DNA of 64,000 bases, taken from the NCBI RefSeq assembly GCF_004168285.1, contig NZ_SEWF01000030.1, positions 1 to 64,000 of the forward strand. The letters run 5' to 3'. The position numbers were made by a program, and so were the translations under genes. This document shows, one piece after another, positions 19,521 through 29,080 of this stretch (positions are counted from its first letter, which is position 1; each line of letters opens with the position of its first letter). Source of the DNA: Emticicia agri. GTDB lineage: Bacteria > Bacteroidota > Bacteroidia > Cytophagales > Spirosomataceae. The notes beneath the pieces were generated by a model. It searched no databases. It had not been told where the DNA came from and worked only from the letters and a program-made list of their open reading frames with translations.

Positions 19521-20136
19521 AATCAAAAATATTAATGACCTGAGAGCCGAACGAGCAAGACTCAAAAATGAAATTGAGTTATCGAAGACCAAAATGAGAA
19601 GCAGTATTGATGCTATCAAAGAAGAGTTGAGTCCGGCTCGTCATGTGGTCGATTTTCTGGGTAATTTTCTGACAAACCGTAACAAAGGCCTGCTGAATGT
19701 AGGTGTAGGGCTTGGGGTAGATACAGTAATCAGAAACGGGATATTAAGAAGTGCACCGTGGCCATTAAAAGTATTGGTGCCTTTCTTTCTGAAGAATTTT
19801 GCCGGTAACATGATTCATAATAATAAAGACACTATTATGAAAAAAGGCATAGAGTGGGTGAGAGATATAACCACAGAAACCCCTAAGCCCATTCTGACAG
19901 AAGTAAAAGGCGTATATATAGAAGATAAACCTTCTTTGGTTGAGAAAGCCCTGCTATGGGTAAAAGACGTAACCGAAGAAAAACCCAAGGAGGTCAGAGA
20001 AGAGCCTAAGGTAGATAAACCTTCTTTTGTTGAAAGAGCTTTACTGTGGGTGAAAGATGTAACCGAAGAGAAACCTGCACCCGTTCAGGTAATTCATGTA
20101 AATGGGCATACCCCTGCTAAAGTTTTGTCGGAATAG
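19510..20136 (+). CDS. Hypothetical protein with tandem ALLWVKDVTEEKP repeats
   Basis: A 208-residue protein of unknown family. Residues 1-40 form a charged helix. A more hydrophobic middle (about 46-103) includes RSAPWPLKVLVPFFLKNFAG, perhaps membrane-associated. The C-terminal third carries two near-identical units DKPS-[LF]-VE-[KR]-ALLWVKDVTEEKP, 90 bp apart (19924 and 20014), and a decayed earlier one (IEWVRDITTETPKP). It overlaps the holin-like gene by 11 bases and runs 20 bases into the convergent response-regulator gene. The repeats look like recently duplicated amphipathic helices that could bind a partner or membrane. Confidence 0.82.
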   Translation: MKTKIKNINDLRAERARLKNEIELSKTKMRSSIDAIKEELSPARHVVDFLGNFLTNRNKGLLNVGVGLGVDTVIRNGILRSAPWPLKVLVPFFLKNFAGNMIHNNKDTIMKKGIEWVRDITTETPKPILTEVKGVYIEDKPSLVEKALLWVKDVTEEKPKEVREEPKVDKPSFVERALLWVKDVTEEKPAPVQVIHVNGHTPAKVLSE

Positions 20137-20533
20137 AAGCGATATTAAACCAGAACTTGTTTAATTCGCCGATAACTTTCATCAGACCCTCAAATGTTGA
20201 GGGTTTTGTTATGAAACAGTTTGCCCCCAGAAAATAGCAGTTTTTTATATCTTCAGGTGAATTAGAGGTGGTTAATATCAGAATAGGAATACTTCTGAAT
20301 TTCGGATTTTCTTTAATTTCTTTCAGTGCCTCTCTTCCGTCCTTTTTAGGCATATTCAAATCTAACAGAATAATACTCGGCAATTTTTTTGTTGTATGCA
20401 AAAAGTCGAGTAGTTCTTGTCCGTTATCAACAAATGATAATGGCGCATCTATTCCGCTCTCTTCAAAAGCCGATTTCAACAAAAATTTGTCATCTTCATC
20501 GTCGTCAGCGATGAGGATTGATAATACGCTCAT
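20117..20533 (-). CDS. Single-domain response regulator (Rcp1-like)
   Basis: A 138-residue receiver of the CheY-like type often paired with phytochrome- or CHASE-type kinases. The acidic pocket is D10-D12, the phospho-acceptor D58 is in SIILLDLNMPKKDGRE, the switch is ILTTSN and the Lys is in FITKPS. It lies 11 bases after the CHASE3 kinase gene, its likely phosphodonor. Its 3' end overlaps the convergent repeat-protein gene. Confidence 0.9.
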   Translation of the reverse strand: MSVLSILIADDDEDDKFLLKSAFEESGIDAPLSFVDNGQELLDFLHTTKKLPSIILLDLNMPKKDGREALKEIKENPKFRSIPILILTTSNSPEDIKNCYFLGANCFITKPSTFEGLMKVIGELNKFWFNIASIPTKL

Positions 20534-20544
20534 TTTAAGGTTTG

Positions 20545-21933
20545 TTATTTTGTAGGGAAATATAATATAAATCTGGCACCTTCGCCCAATTGGCTTTCAG
20601 CAAAAATAAAACCGTTATGATTGCTCATAATTCTACGGCAAATGGCCAATCCGACTCCGGTACCTTCATAATGGTTTCTTGCATGAAGGCGCTGGAAAAT
20701 AACAAATATTTTTTCAGCGTATTCTTCTTCAAAGCCAATTCCATTATCACTAATTACTATTTTATGGTAATCAAGTTCTTTTCTTATTTTTTCAATACCT
20801 TTTATTTCACCACCTTTTACCAGACTATAGCTGATATCTACCACAGGTGTTCTATCCTGGGCTGAAAATTTTAACGCATTGCTGATGAGGTTCAGAAATA
20901 ACTGGTTTAACTGAAAAGAAACGCCCCAAATATACGGCAATTTTTCTACATTTATCTGCGCTTTTTTCTCTTCAATTTTCACTGATAAATCGTTGACTAC
21001 CCTGCCGACAGTTTCCTGCAGATTCACTTCCTGGAAACCTATTTCCTTCCGGTTTACCAGTCTTGAAAAATCAAGCAGGTCATTAATGAGTGTTTGCATT
21101 CTTTCGGCCGAATACGTAATCTTTTCAAGGGTTTCCTTTCCATCTTCATTCAACGAATCACTATGTTTTCTTACCAACCGGTCGCTGAATGCCCTGATTT
21201 TTCTGAGAGGTTCCTGTAAATCATGTGAAGATACATACGCAAACTGCTCCAGATCTGCATTCGAACGATTCAATTCGTCAATCTTATTTTCTAACTGGTG
21301 CTGGAATTTTAATCTTCTCTGAAGCTCAAGGAATATCAATAAAAAGCACACAATTAATAAAGCAAAAGAGAAAACAGATAGTAAGAGTAGAAAAGAGGTA
21401 GTTTGCTTATTAGTTTTATTTTTCAGGGCTTTTCTTTGTTCTAATAATTGTTTTTCAGTAGCCTGAAAACGATTGACTATAACCCTGATTTTATCCATTT
21501 CTTGTTTACCTGCCAGAAATGTTTCTTTATCTAATTGATTATTCTGCTCTGCCTCTCTGACATTAAGTCTTAATAAACGGATTTTTGTTAGTATGGCAAC
21601 TCTTAAAGTATCCAGCCTTTTTACTTGTAAAGGATTATCTCTTATCTGAAACTGCAATGTTCGGTAAACCTGATTTATCCGGCTTTCAGCTCTATAGTAT
21701 GGTTCTAAAAAAACTCTTTCTCTGGTTAAGATATAGCCTCTTTGCCCGGTTTCAAAATCTTTCAGAATAGAAATAAGTTCTTCACTTTTTCTTAATATCT
21801 CATGGGTATTTTCTACTGATACAGCATAGGTAGTTGAGTCTTTGATTTTCTGATAGGAAGTCCAGCTTAATATAGCTAATAGCACAATGCAGACGATAAA
21901 CGAAGAAAAAATAAACTGTAGACTTTTTTTCAT
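20545..21933 (-). CDS. CHASE3-domain sensor histidine kinase
   Basis: A 462-residue membrane kinase. A first membrane helix (about 7-26) is followed by a CHASE3 sensor (about 35-175, with KDFETGQRGYILTRE) and a second helix (about 180-203). A coiled coil and HisKA box follow (SSHDLQEPLRKIRAF, phospho-His H237), then the HATPase domain with N box NLISNALKF, DNGIGF and GTGVGLAI. It would sense an extracytoplasmic cue and phosphorylate the receiver encoded right after it. The kinase is divergent from rpoN, with about 245 bases between. Confidence 0.92.
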   Translation of the reverse strand: MKKSLQFIFSSFIVCIVLLAILSWTSYQKIKDSTTYAVSVENTHEILRKSEELISILKDFETGQRGYILTRERVFLEPYYRAESRINQVYRTLQFQIRDNPLQVKRLDTLRVAILTKIRLLRLNVREAEQNNQLDKETFLAGKQEMDKIRVIVNRFQATEKQLLEQRKALKNKTNKQTTSFLLLLSVFSFALLIVCFLLIFLELQRRLKFQHQLENKIDELNRSNADLEQFAYVSSHDLQEPLRKIRAFSDRLVRKHSDSLNEDGKETLEKITYSAERMQTLINDLLDFSRLVNRKEIGFQEVNLQETVGRVVNDLSVKIEEKKAQINVEKLPYIWGVSFQLNQLFLNLISNALKFSAQDRTPVVDISYSLVKGGEIKGIEKIRKELDYHKIVISDNGIGFEEEYAEKIFVIFQRLHARNHYEGTGVGLAICRRIMSNHNGFIFAESQLGEGARFILYFPTK

Positions 21934-22178
21934 GATAGAGTGGTATTGTGCCTGGTAAAGGGGTTAAATTAAAAAATATGTAGAATTTAATCTACACATT
22001 GTGGATTTTTTTACATTCTTTGCAGTTATAAAACTTTAAGAAATATAATTAGAAAAAAATATTGATTTTCTAATGTGTTGATAATCAAAATATTATAATT
22101 AGTTTTTTTGTTTTTTTCTGACTTCTCTATATGTGGGCTATAAATTGATATATATACGCTTATATAAAACAGTATGCC

Positions 22179-23609
22179 ATGCTAAATCTCAGCCAGACCC
22201 AGAAACAGACTTTAAGAATTTCTCCGTCTCAGATACAACTGCTTAATTTTTTGCAGCTTTCCACTTTGGAACTTGAAGAGCATATAAAAACGGAGTTAGA
22301 GGAGAATCCTATGTTAGAAGAAGCAACTGCCAGCGATGATAGTGCTGATTCTGACGATTTTGACAGAGATGAAAAAGACCTGCTTCAAGGCAATAACTCT
22401 GATTATCTTGATTGGGACGAGTATGATGATGATACGCCCAACTACAAAACCCAACTCAATAACTTTAGTAGCGACGATGATTTTTATTCTGCTCCCATTG
22501 TGCAGCAAATATCATGGCGTGATGATTTGAAAGAACAATTGCATGTGTTAGCTTTGAACGAACGCCAGTTGTTAATAGGTGATTTTATTATTGATTCTTT
22601 AGACGAAAACGGTTTTCTGAAATATGATTCAGAAGCCATAGCAGATGATGTTTCGTTTACTAATAATATTTTTGTTGATACACCTGATGTAGATGCCATG
22701 ATTAAGGTTATCCGTCAGTTAGATCCTATTGGTATAGGCGCCTCAAATCTGCAGGAATGTTTGTTGATACAGCTAAATCATAAAAGAGAAGAAGGACATG
22801 ATGTAGATCTGGCTTATGAGATAGTAATGAATAACCTTGATGATCTGGCTGTACGCAACTACGAGAAAATCATGCGCTCACGTGAGATATGCACCGAGAA
22901 ACTGAAAGAGGCCATGAACATTATTACTTCTTTAAATGCCAAGCCTATTTCAGAAGAAAACACCAGTTCTATCCTTGTTAAAGATAATATCATACCTGAT
23001 TACCTGGTCTACTACGAAGACAACAAAATAGAAGTGTCATTAAACAGCAATCAGATTCCGCCATTAAAAGTCAATAATTCTTTTCAGGATTTATTACAGG
23101 GTAGTACAGATAAAGCCGCAACACACTATATCCACACCAAGGTTTCGGCAGCTAACTGGTTGATTGATGCGATTCAGCAAAGAGAAACTACTATGCTCAA
23201 AACCATGCGGACATTGGTAAAATTACAGGAAGAATTTTTTAAATCCGGAAATGTTCAGAAACTGAAGCCTATGACACTGAAAGACGTGGCAGAAATCATT
23301 AATATGGATATTTCGACTGTATCAAGAGTAACCAGCGGAAAATATGCACAAACGCCTTTCGGTACTATCCATCTAAAAGATTTATTCTCGGGGGGGATTT
23401 TCACAGAATCAGGCACTGAGGTATCCAACCGTGAAATTCAACAGACATTGGCTACTTTAATTTCAAATGAAGATAAGAATACGCCGCTTAATGATTTTCA
23501 GTTAGCCGATTTGCTGGCAGCAAAAGGATATCCTATTGCCCGTCGTACTGTAGCAAAATACCGCGACCATCTGGGTATCCAGTCGGCGCAATTAAGAAGA
23601 ATTTTATAA
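22179..23609 (+). CDS. rpoN: RNA polymerase sigma-54 factor
   Basis: Full-length sigma-54 of 476 residues. Region I (LSQTQKQTLRISPSQIQLLNFLQ) is rich in Gln/Leu and contacts the activator. An acidic region II follows (about 45-100). The core-binding and DNA-binding domains include the MTLKDVAEIINMDISTVSR helix-turn-helix and the C-terminal RpoN box ARRTVAKYR that reads the -24 element. It directs polymerase to -24/-12 promoters and needs an ATP-driven activator, one of which is encoded 47 bases downstream. The pairing of gene and activator suggests a dedicated regulon. Confidence 0.95.
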   Translation: MLNLSQTQKQTLRISPSQIQLLNFLQLSTLELEEHIKTELEENPMLEEATASDDSADSDDFDRDEKDLLQGNNSDYLDWDEYDDDTPNYKTQLNNFSSDDDFYSAPIVQQISWRDDLKEQLHVLALNERQLLIGDFIIDSLDENGFLKYDSEAIADDVSFTNNIFVDTPDVDAMIKVIRQLDPIGIGASNLQECLLIQLNHKREEGHDVDLAYEIVMNNLDDLAVRNYEKIMRSREICTEKLKEAMNIITSLNAKPISEENTSSILVKDNIIPDYLVYYEDNKIEVSLNSNQIPPLKVNNSFQDLLQGSTDKAATHYIHTKVSAANWLIDAIQQRETTMLKTMRTLVKLQEEFFKSGNVQKLKPMTLKDVAEIINMDISTVSRVTSGKYAQTPFGTIHLKDLFSGGIFTESGTEVSNREIQQTLATLISNEDKNTPLNDFQLADLLAAKGYPIARRTVAKYRDHLGIQSAQLRRIL

Positions 23610-23656
23610 GACTATTTTATTCAGAACGTACATACTAAAACAACCATATATTATTT

Positions 23657-25087
23657 ATGCAACGTATCCTTGTTATTGATGATGACACTGATATTTGTCT
23701 TTTGCTTCGCCGTTTTTTAAGCAAAAACGGTTATGAAGTAGCTATAGCCCAGAATGGACAAACCGGATTAAGTTTATTGGAAGACTTTTCGCCGGATTTA
23801 GTGATGACAGATTTTCGTTTAGGAGATTTAGACGGAGGGCAAATTTTAAGAAAAATCAAAGAGCGGTTCCCCGAGGTACCTGTGCTGATTATAACCGGCT
23901 ACTCTGATATCAAGATTGCCATTGATGTAATGAAACAAGGGGCTTTTGATTATATTACCAAACCGCTTTTCCCTGATGAAATCCTGCTTACAATTAAGAA
24001 AGCATTAAGTGGAGAAAAACCAGACGGCAGCATGCAAACTACTGCTGAAAAAGAAAATGGCGCTACTAAGTCCACTAATAAATCCACACGATCAAAACCG
24101 GATTCAAATTACATTTTTGGCAACGGTCCTGAGTCTAAAAACCTGTATCGCCAGATAGACCTGGTAGCACCTACTAACTATAGTGTAATTATCTATGGTG
24201 AGAGCGGTTCAGGAAAAGAGTCTATAGCACAGGAAATCCACAAAAGAAGCAAAAGAGCCAATGGCCCTTTTATAGCCATGGACTGTGGAGCCATCTCAAA
24301 AGAATTAGCTGCCAGTGAAATGTTCGGGCATGAAAAAGGCTCATTTACTGGTGCTTTAAACCAGAAAATCGGGCATTTTGAAATGGCTAATGGCGGTACG
24401 CTTTTCCTGGATGAGGTAGCCAACCTACCCTATGATGTACAGGTAGCCTTACTCCGTGTGGTGCAAGAGAGAAAACTACGCCGCATAGGTGGTAATAAAG
24501 AAATTTCGGTAGATGTAAGAATACTGGTGGCTTCAAATGAACGTTTGATGGAATCGTGCCGTAAAGGAAAATTCAGAGAAGACCTCTATCATCGTTTCAA
24601 TGAATTCAGTCTCGATGTGCCACCATTAAGAGACCGTAAGGCTGATATTTTAGAGTTTGCACAGTTTTTCCTTGAAACTACTAATGCCGAATTAGGGAAA
24701 GATATAAAAGGTTTTGACGAAGACGTGAAAGCCGCCTTTTTAAGCTATCCGTGGTATGGCAACTTACGAGAAATGCGTAATGTAGTAAAAAGGTCAACGT
24801 TGCTTTCTGACGGAGATTATATTGAGTCGAAGTCTTTGCCATTTGAAATTATTAACTATTCAAGACTATTATTCTCAGAGCCCACGCAGCCTGTTATTAG
24901 TGAAGATATAGTTCCAAAACAGGAAGAACCCGCTAAACCTAATCTGAAATCGGCAGCATTGGATGCCGAATATGAAATGATTTTGCAGGTGCTAAAGCAG
25001 GTGAATTATAATAAAAGTAAAGCCGCACAGGTACTGAGTATTGATAGAAAAACGCTTTATAATAAAATGAAGAGCTATAACCTTTAG
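23657..25087 (+). CDS. Sigma-54-dependent response regulator (NtrC family)
   Basis: A 476-residue activator. It has a receiver domain (about 1-120; phospho-acceptor D52 in DLVMTDFRLGD), a Ser/Lys-rich linker, an AAA+ ATPase (about 155-385; Walker A GESGSGKE at 181-188, GSFTGA loop at 228-233, Walker B GGTLFLDEV) and a C-terminal Fis-type helix-turn-helix (NYNKSKAAQVLSIDRKTLYN). The loop that contacts sigma-54 is usually GAFTGA; Ala is Ser here, while the essential F and T are kept. It remodels sigma-54 polymerase at promoters and is encoded right after rpoN. Phosphodonor candidates lie in the two genes downstream. Confidence 0.94.
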   Translation: MQRILVIDDDTDICLLLRRFLSKNGYEVAIAQNGQTGLSLLEDFSPDLVMTDFRLGDLDGGQILRKIKERFPEVPVLIITGYSDIKIAIDVMKQGAFDYITKPLFPDEILLTIKKALSGEKPDGSMQTTAEKENGATKSTNKSTRSKPDSNYIFGNGPESKNLYRQIDLVAPTNYSVIIYGESGSGKESIAQEIHKRSKRANGPFIAMDCGAISKELAASEMFGHEKGSFTGALNQKIGHFEMANGGTLFLDEVANLPYDVQVALLRVVQERKLRRIGGNKEISVDVRILVASNERLMESCRKGKFREDLYHRFNEFSLDVPPLRDRKADILEFAQFFLETTNAELGKDIKGFDEDVKAAFLSYPWYGNLREMRNVVKRSTLLSDGDYIESKSLPFEIINYSRLLFSEPTQPVISEDIVPKQEEPAKPNLKSAALDAEYEMILQVLKQVNYNKSKAAQVLSIDRKTLYNKMKSYNL

Positions 25088-25162
25088 GTAAAATGAAGAT
25101 ATAACGATAGCTTAATTATAATACTAAAACTTTTAACCCAAACTCTCTAAAATTTAGTAATA

Positions 25163-25627
25163 ATGATTCAAATACAAAAAGACAGAAAGAGTATAGTGAT
25201 TTTGATGGCTGATGATGACCCGGATGACAGAAGCATGACTAAAGAAGCCTTAGAAGAGAATTTTTTATTGAATGAACTCCGATTTACAGAAGATGGTGCA
25301 GAGTTGATGGACTATCTGAAACGAAGAGGAAAATATAGTGACCCTGAAAGTTCACCACGTCCTGGAGTAATATTGCTCGATTTGAACATGCCAAAAAAAG
25401 ATGGACGTGAGTGTTTAAGAGAAATAAAATCCGATGACGACTTAAGAAGTATCCCTGTAATTGTTTTAACTACCTCAAAAGCTGAAGAAGACATTTTGCG
25501 TACCTATGATTTAGGCGTAAATAGTTTTGTTACCAAGCCGGTTACGTTTGTTGAACTGGTAGAGGTAATGAAAAATTTAGGCAATTACTGGTTTGATATT
25601 GTTCAATTACCAAAATATAACACATGA
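25163..25627 (+). CDS. Single-domain response regulator (Rcp1-like)
   Basis: A 154-residue receiver with the acidic pocket D17-D19, phospho-acceptor D73 in GVILLDLNMPKKDGRE, switch VLTTSK and Lys in FVTKPV. It resembles the receiver at 20117 and is probably a paralogue. Its stop overlaps the start of the following kinase gene (ATGA), so the two are translationally coupled and likely functional partners. Confidence 0.92.
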   Translation: MIQIQKDRKSIVILMADDDPDDRSMTKEALEENFLLNELRFTEDGAELMDYLKRRGKYSDPESSPRPGVILLDLNMPKKDGRECLREIKSDDDLRSIPVIVLTTSKAEEDILRTYDLGVNSFVTKPVTFVELVEVMKNLGNYWFDIVQLPKYNT

Positions 25628-27063
25628 AAGATTTCGACATAATCAGGGTGTTAATCGTGGATGATGATGAAGATGACTTTTTCCTGACAAGCGATTATCT
25701 AAATGACATAAGAGGCAAAAAATTTTCCATTGATTGGGCAAAAAATTTTGATGATGCTGTTGGTAAAGTAAAATCGTGCGAGTATGACATTTGCTTTTTT
25801 GACTTCCTTCTTGGTGCAAAAACCGGGCTTGATTTATTAAAGCGAGCCATTCAGGAAGGATGTCAGAGCCCCATTATCTTACTTACCGGCAAGGGCGACC
25901 ATAAAATAGATATGGAAGCCATGAGACTCGGGGCGGTAGATTATCTGATTAAAAGTGAATTAGACTCTGAAAAACTTGAGCGTTGTATCAGATATTCGCT
26001 TGAACGTGCCGAAACTCTTAAAACACTTCAGGAAAGCGAGCAGCAATACCGCACTATATTTAATCATGTCAGGCAAGGTATTATTGTTACGCAACCCAAA
26101 GATGGTAGCTTTATTTATTATAACCCGGCCACTTTAGAAATGCTTGGTTATGAAGCTGAAGAGCTTAATAATATGAGTACGGCTAAAATCTTTGAAAAGC
26201 CTGAAATATGGCATTTGTTTAACGAAAAACTTGAGGAGAAAGGGAATATAGACAAATTTGAAGCTATTTTTATTACTAAGAAAAACGAAAGGAAAATTTG
26301 CCTGATTGATGCCCAGAAACAAAAAAACAGCGAGGGGAAAGAGTCTTTTTTAAGTATCATACATGATGTAACAGCCCAACGAAAAGCCGAACGTGAAGCC
26401 ATGATGATGGAAAAAATGGCGGCAACAGGGCGTTTGGTGCGTACATTAGCGCATGAAGTTCGTAATCCACTCACTAACATTCATTTATCGGTAGAGCAAC
26501 TGGAAGGTGAGCTTCAGGATGAAGATTCTAAGTTGTTCTTAGGTATTATCAAACGAAACGGTCAGCGAATCAGTGATTTGATAACTGAATTACTCAATAA
26601 CTCAAAACCATCTGAACTGGCATTCAGTAAAATGTCGGCGCATAAAATTCTTGATGAAACTCTTGAGCAGGCAATAGACCGTATTAATCTGAAAAATATT
26701 AAGTTAGAGAAACAATATGGTGAAGATGCGTTATTGAACCTTGACGCCAATAAGATAAAAATTGCATTGCTGAATATTATCATTAATGCAGTAGAAGCGA
26801 TGGACGAGGGTAAAGGGCAATTAACAATCAAGAGCTATATTGCTAACAATTACTATTATGTTTCTATCAAAGATAATGGTACGGGTATCAGCCCTGAAAA
26901 TATGAGCCGTTTATTTGAACCATACTTTACAGCTAAAAACAATGGCATTGGCTTGGGGCTTGCTGCTACACTCAATATTATTCAATCGCATAAAGCTACT
27001 GTTGATGTTAATTCGGAGGTAGGAAAAGGTACAGAATTTATTATAACTTTCTCTTTAAATTAA
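25624..27063 (+). CDS. Receiver-PAS-histidine kinase hybrid
   Basis: A 479-residue cytosolic protein. It has an N-terminal receiver (about 1-125; D60 in DICFFDFLLGAKTG), a PAS domain (about 135-260; YRTIFNHVRQGIIVTQP) and a kinase core with phospho-His H277 in TLAHEVRNPLTNIHL. The HATPase boxes are NIIINAVEAMDEGKG, DNGTGISPE and GIGLGLAATLNII. No membrane helix. With the overlapping receiver gene, rpoN and the NtrC-type activator upstream it forms a plausible phosphorelay onto sigma-54 transcription. A perfect terminator hairpin begins at its stop codon. Confidence 0.92.
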   Translation: MKDFDIIRVLIVDDDEDDFFLTSDYLNDIRGKKFSIDWAKNFDDAVGKVKSCEYDICFFDFLLGAKTGLDLLKRAIQEGCQSPIILLTGKGDHKIDMEAMRLGAVDYLIKSELDSEKLERCIRYSLERAETLKTLQESEQQYRTIFNHVRQGIIVTQPKDGSFIYYNPATLEMLGYEAEELNNMSTAKIFEKPEIWHLFNEKLEEKGNIDKFEAIFITKKNERKICLIDAQKQKNSEGKESFLSIIHDVTAQRKAEREAMMMEKMAATGRLVRTLAHEVRNPLTNIHLSVEQLEGELQDEDSKLFLGIIKRNGQRISDLITELLNNSKPSELAFSKMSAHKILDETLEQAIDRINLKNIKLEKQYGEDALLNLDANKIKIALLNIIINAVEAMDEGKGQLTIKSYIANNYYYVSIKDNGTGISPENMSRLFEPYFTAKNNGIGLGLAATLNIIQSHKATVDVNSEVGKGTEFIITFSLN

Positions 27064-27094
27064 TCAAATGGTTATCTGATAACCATTTGATTAA
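27060..27094. terminator. Bidirectional terminator between convergent genes
   Basis: A 17-bp perfect inverted repeat (27060-27076 with 27078-27094) separates the hybrid kinase gene from the TspO-like gene. The T-runs are short on both strands. Confidence 0.7.
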
Positions 27095-27105
27095 TTCATT
27101 TATGT

Positions 27106-27939
27106 TTACATATGATCATGTACCAGTGGCTGTCTTTTTCTGAATGTGCCTCTGAATAACTCAATAAATACGCTGATGGCTACCATAATAATTCCGGCCC
27201 AGGCACTTAACACAATGTATTCATAATATATGCTATCACTTTTGCGTTCAACAATAATTCCGCTTAATGCCCAGATAACCGCCAGACCAATATAGAAGTT
27301 GTTAAAACGTAAGATAGCAACTACTCCTATCAGCGAACCTATCAATACCATCATAGAAGCCCACGATTCTTCGCTCATGCCAAATCCTCGCCAGCCGTAG
27401 TTTACCAATAAGGCCGTGATATTGGCAATAGTAGCAATACAAATCCAGCCTAAATATAGTCCGAAAGGAGCTTTTATAATAAAACTCTGAGTATTGGTCA
27501 GATAAGGTTCTAATAACCTTATCTGGGTATCTATGTATATCAATCGGCTTAGTAGCAGAAGCATTAATAGCACACTTACTACAAGCAGGTCGTAATGCCA
27601 CGCTACTATCCAGGTCATGTTAATAATACAAGTCAGAATAAACGCAACATTGATTTTTCTTACAATCTCACCTACATAAGGGTCTATCTTCGATTTAAAC
27701 AAAGAGGTCATCTGATAAATACAGAAAACAAATAGCAATAAGTAAATCACGCTCCAGATAGAAAATGTGAGCCCTGCCGGAACAAATAAATTGGGATATT
27801 GGTCTGATACCTCGCCTGTATTTTTGCCATTAATCGGTAAAAAGTTGGCCAGAAAGTTTACAAATATCATTCCTAAAAAAAACAGAAAATTGAGTATTTG
27901 TAATGTTCTGATTTTAGTTGCATTGAATTTAGTTTCCAT
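27106..27939 (-). CDS. TspO/MBR-related membrane protein
   Basis: A 277-residue protein with about eight membrane helices, longer than classical five-helix TspO. The N-terminal NFLANFLPINGKNTGEVSD followed by FSIWSVIYLLL, and later APFGLYLGWICIATIANIT, match the tryptophan-rich-sensory-protein family found in Bacteroidota. A role in small-molecule or stress handling is possible but unproven. It lies 4 bases downstream of the YihY-like gene, so the pair is one operon. Confidence 0.8.
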   Translation of the reverse strand: METKFNATKIRTLQILNFLFFLGMIFVNFLANFLPINGKNTGEVSDQYPNLFVPAGLTFSIWSVIYLLLFVFCIYQMTSLFKSKIDPYVGEIVRKINVAFILTCIINMTWIVAWHYDLLVVSVLLMLLLLSRLIYIDTQIRLLEPYLTNTQSFIIKAPFGLYLGWICIATIANITALLVNYGWRGFGMSEESWASMMVLIGSLIGVVAILRFNNFYIGLAVIWALSGIIVERKSDSIYYEYIVLSAWAGIIMVAISVFIELFRGTFRKRQPLVHDHM

Positions 27940-27943
27940 AGTT

Positions 27944-28873
27944 CTAATGAATTTTTGGTTGTTTTACTTCTATTTCCTTTTTTTCTAATAAAACAGCGTT
28001 CCTGTTCGGTTGTATGGGTGTTCCGTAATGACGCGTATAGACTTTGGTAAATTCTGCCCCTAAGAAGAGTATAGTTGATGAATAATATACCCAGAGCAGA
28101 ATAATAATTACAGAACCTGCCGCACCAAACGTAGTAGTGATGCTCGACTGACCCAGATAATAACCAATCAGAAATTTACCTATCATAAACAGTATAGCTG
28201 TTACACCTGCGCCTAAAAACGCATCTTTCCAGGCTATTTTTCCATCAGGCAATACTTTGAATATGGTGGCAAACAAGATGGTGATAACAGAGAATACAAT
28301 TACCAGATTGATGAACATAAACAGATATACTGTTATGTTTTCAAAAAATAACTGCAAGCGTTGGCTGAAAATATCTAAGAATGTATTTACTAATAAAGAA
28401 ACTATTAATAAAAAACCTAAAGAGAGTATCAATGAAAACGACAGAAGCCTGTTAAAGAGATATTTCAATATACCGGATTTTGGCTTGGCTTTTAGAGACC
28501 AGATAAAGTTGATGGAGTCTTGTATCTCTGCAAAAACCCCGGTTGCCCCAATGAGAAGAGTTACAGTACCTATAATAGCCGCAATGCCGGATTTTTGTGA
28601 AAGCCTGGCGTTTTTAATGAGTTCTTCTACCTGTGCAGCAGCAGCTTTACCAATCAGCCAGTTAATTTGTCCATACAACTGACCCTGTATGGCTTCTCTG
28701 CCATAAAATATACCCGCTACCGAAATAATAACTACTAACATAGGCGCCAGTGAAAAAATAGTATAATAAGATAAGGAGGCACTCAGTTTGGTTGCGTTAT
28801 CGGTGCTGAATTCAGAGAATACTTCTTCGGCAAAAGAATAATATTCTTTTAGTCTTGCTTTTAACAATTTCAT
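27944..28873 (-). CDS. YihY/BrkB family inner-membrane protein
   Basis: A 309-residue integral membrane protein with six helices. Family signatures are KLSASLSYYTIFSLAPMLVV near residue 30, SINFIWSLKAKP and the C-terminal GAAGSVIIILLWVYYSSTIL with GAEFTKVY. It was once called ribonuclease BN by mistake. Members are probably transporters or flippases of unknown substrate. Operon with the TspO-related gene. Divergent from the 29139 gene. Confidence 0.92.
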   Translation of the reverse strand: MKLLKARLKEYYSFAEEVFSEFSTDNATKLSASLSYYTIFSLAPMLVVIISVAGIFYGREAIQGQLYGQINWLIGKAAAAQVEELIKNARLSQKSGIAAIIGTVTLLIGATGVFAEIQDSINFIWSLKAKPKSGILKYLFNRLLSFSLILSLGFLLIVSLLVNTFLDIFSQRLQLFFENITVYLFMFINLVIVFSVITILFATIFKVLPDGKIAWKDAFLGAGVTAILFMIGKFLIGYYLGQSSITTTFGAAGSVIIILLWVYYSSTILFLGAEFTKVYTRHYGTPIQPNRNAVLLEKKEIEVKQPKIH

Positions 28874-29080
28874 AAGTGGCTGTGGCTTAAATTTAAATCT
28901 GTTCTAATAATACAACTGCACTATAATTGGTATAGTATTACTTATAAATAATATATACCATCTGTCAATCTTATAGTGAAAACCACAATTGGGGTGTAAA
29001 TTCCACACTAATTTTCCCAAAATGCCACATTTTCCACACTTTTTATTGAAAAAATATATTTTTTTGCTCGAAAAAATATA

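Noticed and set aside
22040-22110. AT-rich inverted repeat before rpoN
   Set aside because: The arms need a two-base bulge and are almost pure A/T, as expected by chance in such DNA.
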